Shown here: positions 3,872-6,458 of the stretch, piece after piece
Layout of the letters: each line of letters begins with the position of its first letter
Position numbering within the stretch: the first letter of the stretch is position 1
NCBI GenBank assembly: GCA_018665505.1
Contig: JABJCS010000443.1
Location: forward strand, 1-6,458
DNA from: Alphaproteobacteria bacterium
GTDB taxonomy: Bacteria > Pseudomonadota > Alphaproteobacteria > UBA8366
Length of the DNA: 6,458 nt
Direction of reading: 5' to 3'
Program-made: the position numbers and the translations under genes
Notes under the pieces: model-generated
Database searches by the model: none
What the model saw: the letters and a program-made list of their open reading frames with translations, nothing else
What the model was told of the DNA's origin: nothing

Positions 3872-6458
3872 GTGGAAAAAAGCTTGTACGGTTTTATCTG
3901 GCGCTTTAGCCGGGGCTATCAACTTGTCATCCTCGCGGTGACGATCGCTTCTTTTCCACTGCTGTACTATGCGTTGGAATTACCGAAGGTCATCGTCAAC
4001 GATGCTCTTGGCTCCAAAGGGGCCGGCGGTCCGTTTACGCGCGAGTATTTCGGTATCGGTTTCGACCAGCTTGAATACCTGCTGACACTCTGCGCGCTCT
4101 TCTTCGTACTCCTGATCATCAATGGCGGCATCACGATGTCGTTGTTCATTTTCAAGGGAATCACGTCGGAACGCTTGTTACGCAGATTGCGCTATACCTT
4201 GTTCGAGCGCATCCACCGTTTCCCGGTAAAGCATTTTCAAAAGACATCACAAGGCGAGTTGACGTCGATGATTACGGCCGAAGTGGAGCCGTTCAGTCAA
4301 TTCTTCGCCGATGCTGTCGAGTTACCGCTGTTCCAGGGTGGCACAATGCTGACGGTTTTATTGTTCGTCTTCATTCAAGACCCGATCATGGGGTTTGCGA
4401 GTATCTCCATCATTCCTTTGCAGGCTTACATCATTCCGAAGCTTCAAAAGAAGGTGAACCTACTGGCGAAAGAACGGGTCGTGCGTATCCGCAATGTCGC
4501 GGGACGGATCAGCGAGGCAGTCTCAGGTATCAACGATATCCACACCCATGATACCGCGTTGTTCACGCTTTCCGATTTCACTAACCATCTCGGCGGTGTC
4601 TTCCGCGTGCGGATGAGTATCTATCAGAATAAGGCGGTTCTGAAGTTTCTGAATAATTTCCTCCTGAAACTGACGCCGCTTTTGTTTTATTCCGTCGGCG
4701 GCATCCTGATTCTGAACGGTGAGCTCGATATCGGGCAATTGGTTGCAGTGCTGGGAGCCTACAGTCAGATGATGCAGCCGTGGAAAGAGCTGCTGAAATT
4801 TTATCAACGCTTGATGGACGCCAAAATTAAATATCAGCAGGTGACGGAACAATTCGATCCGGCGGATATGATCCCTGAAAACCTGATGCTGGTGGATCGT
4901 CCGGAAGCGATCGAGCAGTCGACGAAGGCGATAACCTTGTCGAATGTAACAGTCACCGACGACGATGATGTAAAATCGTTGGAAGGGGTCAGTTTCGAAG
5001 CGGCACCCGGCAGTCGCGTGGCGCTCGTTGCTGCGGGAAGCGGACGAGATAGTTTGGCCAATGTATTGACGGGGCGCATTCGGTCAACTCAAGGCAGCGT
5101 TCAGATGGGGGGTGTCGACGTATCGCGAATGCATGAGGCGGTGATCGGCAAGACAATTGGTTACGCCGGACCTGACTCCTATGTTTTCGATGAAACGATC
5201 CTGTACAATTCATACTTCGGCATGCGCCATGCGCCGATATCGACCGCAGGAACCGGTGATGAGAAAGCGCTAAGCGAAGCCGTCTCTTCTGGTAATAGCC
5301 CACATGAAGTGACGGCGAATTGGATCGATCCACAGGACGCTGGAGCGAAGAACGAATTGGAGCTACGTGCCTGGTGGTTGCATGCCGCGCGGGCCGTCGA
5401 GCTTAAAGATTTTTTGTACGGTCGCGCCATGAGTATGGCCGTCAATCCAGAGCGGCATCCGAATTTGGTGTCCGGCGTCTTGGAGGGCCGAAAGCGTGTC
5501 ATGAAGGAGTTACGCGACAGTCCCGAACTGGGGGGATTGATCTATCCGTTCGATGCTCAGGCATACAACGTGAGCGCCAGTGTCGGTGCGAATATGATAT
5601 TTGGCGAAGCACTCAGCGAAGAGTTCGCGACTGCCAATTTGGGGCGTCACCCGCGCATTCGCGCCTTGCTCGAAGAGGTCGGATTAACTTCAAAGTTCCA
5701 AGAAATTGGTTTGAAACTGGCGGTAACCATCGTCGAGGTGTTCGACGGAATGGAAGCAGGAGACCCACTCTTCGAGAAGTTCAACTTCGTCGACGAAGAA
5801 TCGATGGTTGAACTGAAACGAATTCTCTTAAGCATGCAACATGATGGTGATGTCTCTGAATTGGCGGAAGAGGATATATCCTTGTTAATTTCCTTGCCGT
5901 TCCATCTGGTTGCGGAGAAACACCGGCTCGGTCATATCAACGCGGTGATGCAAACACGAATTCTAGAAGCCCGCCGGTTATTCCAGGAAACGCTCAGCGA
6001 TGGGGAACGCCAAGCAATCGCGTTCTTCGATGTCGACGAATACAATCCCTGCCTATCGCTTCGCTCGAACCTAATTATGGGGCGTGCAAGTGCATCGAAA
6101 CCCAATGCGGAAGAACAGGTCGATGATATTCTCCGTCGAATTCTCGACGAATTGGGCCTGGAGGCAGATATGGTTCTGGCAGGCGCGGATTTCGAAGTGG
6201 GTATCGCTGGTCGCCGCATTCCCTTGGCGGCTCGTCAAAGTCTCGTCCTGCTGCGCAGCATTCTTAAGAGACCTGCCGTTCTGGTTTTGAATGAATCGCT
6301 CAGCGCTCACAATCGGGCCACGCGAGATATCATTCGTCGAAACCTAGAGGATTTGTTGCCCAATTCGACGCTGATTTGGATCGATAGTGAAGTTCCGGAA
6401 GAGGGTACCTTTGATAGAGTCTACAACATTTGCGACGGGCGCCTTGTCTTGGATGGAA
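3872..6458 (+). CDS. ABC-exporter-like membrane protein with a degenerate, expanded nucleotide-binding domain (3' end outside the window)
   Basis: 862 codons are visible and the gene runs off the window. The GTG start is set by its Shine-Dalgarno site. Residues 1-320 look like a type-I exporter membrane domain: hydrophobic segments near 17-38, 68-92, 155-172, 173-190, 264-283 and 286-303, and the typical R-L-L-R-R-L-R-Y-T-L-F-E-R...G-E-L-T-S-M-I helix at 101-134. A nucleotide-binding domain starts near 353 but is altered. The A-loop aromatic is missing. Walker A reads A-A-G-S-G-R392-D-S, one residue short and with Lys replaced by Arg. The Q-loop Gln is Pro434. The signature reads I783-P-L-A-A-R-Q. 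Walker B is V-L-V-L-N807-E808, with Asp replaced by Asn and Glu kept. The D-loop is S-A-H-N, and the H-loop His is Asp838. About 260 extra residues (453-715) separate the Q-loop from the signature half. It may be a pseudo-ATPase half-transporter that pairs with an active partner, or a scaffold. The substrate is unknown. No frameshift is visible. Confidence 0.8.
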   Translation, partial: MEKSLYGFIWRFSRGYQLVILAVTIASFPLLYYALELPKVIVNDALGSKGAGGPFTREYFGIGFDQLEYLLTLCALFFVLLIINGGITMSLFIFKGITSERLLRRLRYTLFERIHRFPVKHFQKTSQGELTSMITAEVEPFSQFFADAVELPLFQGGTMLTVLLFVFIQDPIMGFASISIIPLQAYIIPKLQKKVNLLAKERVVRIRNVAGRISEAVSGINDIHTHDTALFTLSDFTNHLGGVFRVRMSIYQNKAVLKFLNNFLLKLTPLLFYSVGGILILNGELDIGQLVAVLGAYSQMMQPWKELLKFYQRLMDAKIKYQQVTEQFDPADMIPENLMLVDRPEAIEQSTKAITLSNVTVTDDDDVKSLEGVSFEAAPGSRVALVAAGSGRDSLANVLTGRIRSTQGSVQMGGVDVSRMHEAVIGKTIGYAGPDSYVFDETILYNSYFGMRHAPISTAGTGDEKALSEAVSSGNSPHEVTANWIDPQDAGAKNELELRAWWLHAARAVELKDFLYGRAMSMAVNPERHPNLVSGVLEGRKRVMKELRDSPELGGLIYPFDAQAYNVSASVGANMIFGEALSEEFATANLGRHPRIRALLEEVGLTSKFQEIGLKLAVTIVEVFDGMEAGDPLFEKFNFVDEESMVELKRILLSMQHDGDVSELAEEDISLLISLPFHLVAEKHRLGHINAVMQTRILEARRLFQETLSDGERQAIAFFDVDEYNPCLSLRSNLIMGRASASKPNAEEQVDDILRRILDELGLEADMVLAGADFEVGIAGRRIPLAARQSLVLLRSILKRPAVLVLNESLSAHNRATRDIIRRNLEDLLPNSTLIWIDSEVPEEGTFDRVYNICDGRLVLDG
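5156..5227 (+). repeat. Protein repeat copy 1 (normal Q-loop position)
   Basis: These 24 codons encode residues 429-452 of the ABC protein. Key residues are I429, Y437, T442-I443, N446, F449 and G450. It sits where the Q-loop and the first helix of the helical subdomain belong in an ordinary exporter ATPase domain. It is followed further on by an A-A-R-A-V-E-L-K-D-F helix (505-514). Confidence 0.5.
5540..5611 (+). repeat. Protein repeat copy 2 (inside the insertion)
   Basis: These 24 codons encode residues 557-580. Key residues are I557, F560-D561, Y565-N566, S570-V571, N574, I576-F577 and G578. By hand, ungapped alignment it shares 10 of 24 residues with copy 3 and 5 of 24 with copy 1. A helix A-L-L-E-E-V-G-L follows at 598-605. 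Confidence 0.5.
6017..6088 (+). repeat. Protein repeat copy 3 (joined to the signature half)
   Basis: These 24 codons encode residues 716-739. Key residues are I716, F719-D720, Y724-N725, S729-L730, N733, I735 and G737. It is followed by R-I-L-D-E-L-G-L (756-763) and then directly by the V-G-I-A-G and degenerate signature region, as in a normal ATPase domain. Confidence 0.5.

Noticed and set aside
3800..3922. In-frame extension of the MmgE/PrpD gene to an ATG at 3922, overlapping the ABC gene start in antisense.
   Set aside because: The 41 added residues show no family similarity, the 459-residue version has normal length, and the divergent ABC gene has a strong Shine-Dalgarno site in this stretch.
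14..5422. The 9-mer TTGTACGGT occurs three times (14-22, 3884-3892, 5414-5422).
   Set aside because: Some 9-mer occurring three times is expected by chance in a window this long. Two copies simply encode Leu-Tyr-Gly in the ABC gene, and spacing and context are unrelated.

Overview
The window looks like chromosomal DNA from an alphaproteobacterium. A Rhodospirillales-type marine or soil heterotroph is my guess, based on moderately high GC (judged by eye, not computed), the family mix and the style of the large ABC protein. Nothing in the sequence fixes the genus. I see no RNA genes, insertion sequences, CRISPR arrays or phage genes. The region is densely coding and contains five protein genes.

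Layout: (1) 72-644 (+), a carboxymuconolactone-decarboxylase/AhpD-fold peroxidase-related protein with an intact CxxC-x3-H site. (2) On the minus strand, reading from 3799 down to 669, a probable three-gene operon: a MmgE/PrpD-family lyase or epimerase (3799-2420), then two different TauD/TfdA-type Fe(II)/2-oxoglutarate dioxygenases (2350-1541 and 1535-669). The two dioxygenases are only 5 nt apart. The second one converges on the AhpD-like gene across a 24-nt gap with no clear terminator. (3) Divergent from the operon, across a 72-bp intergenic region, a large ABC-exporter-like gene starts at a GTG at 3872. It runs off the window end with 862 codons visible.

The minus-strand operon suggests an oxidative catabolic route. 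Two 2-oxoglutarate-dependent hydroxylases could open up or trim an organic acid, or a sulfonated, ether or aminated compound, and a MmgE/PrpD enzyme could dehydrate, decarboxylate or epimerise a carboxylate product. Both dioxygenases keep the complete metal triad and the 2-oxoglutarate arginines, and the MmgE/PrpD protein keeps the expected active-site positions, so all three are probably active. The substrate cannot be read from the sequence.

The most unusual object is the ABC protein. Its six-helix exporter membrane domain looks ordinary, but its nucleotide-binding domain is heavily remodelled. Every ATP-binding and hydrolysis motif is altered except the Walker B glutamate: Walker A Lys to Arg, signature LSGGQ to IPLAA, Walker B Asp to Asn, H-loop His to Asp, Q-loop Gln lost. 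The domain is also split by about 260 extra residues that appear to hold two further degenerate copies of the Q-loop/helical-subdomain segment. This may be a known but poorly described alphaproteobacterial ABC subfamily, which only a database search can settle.
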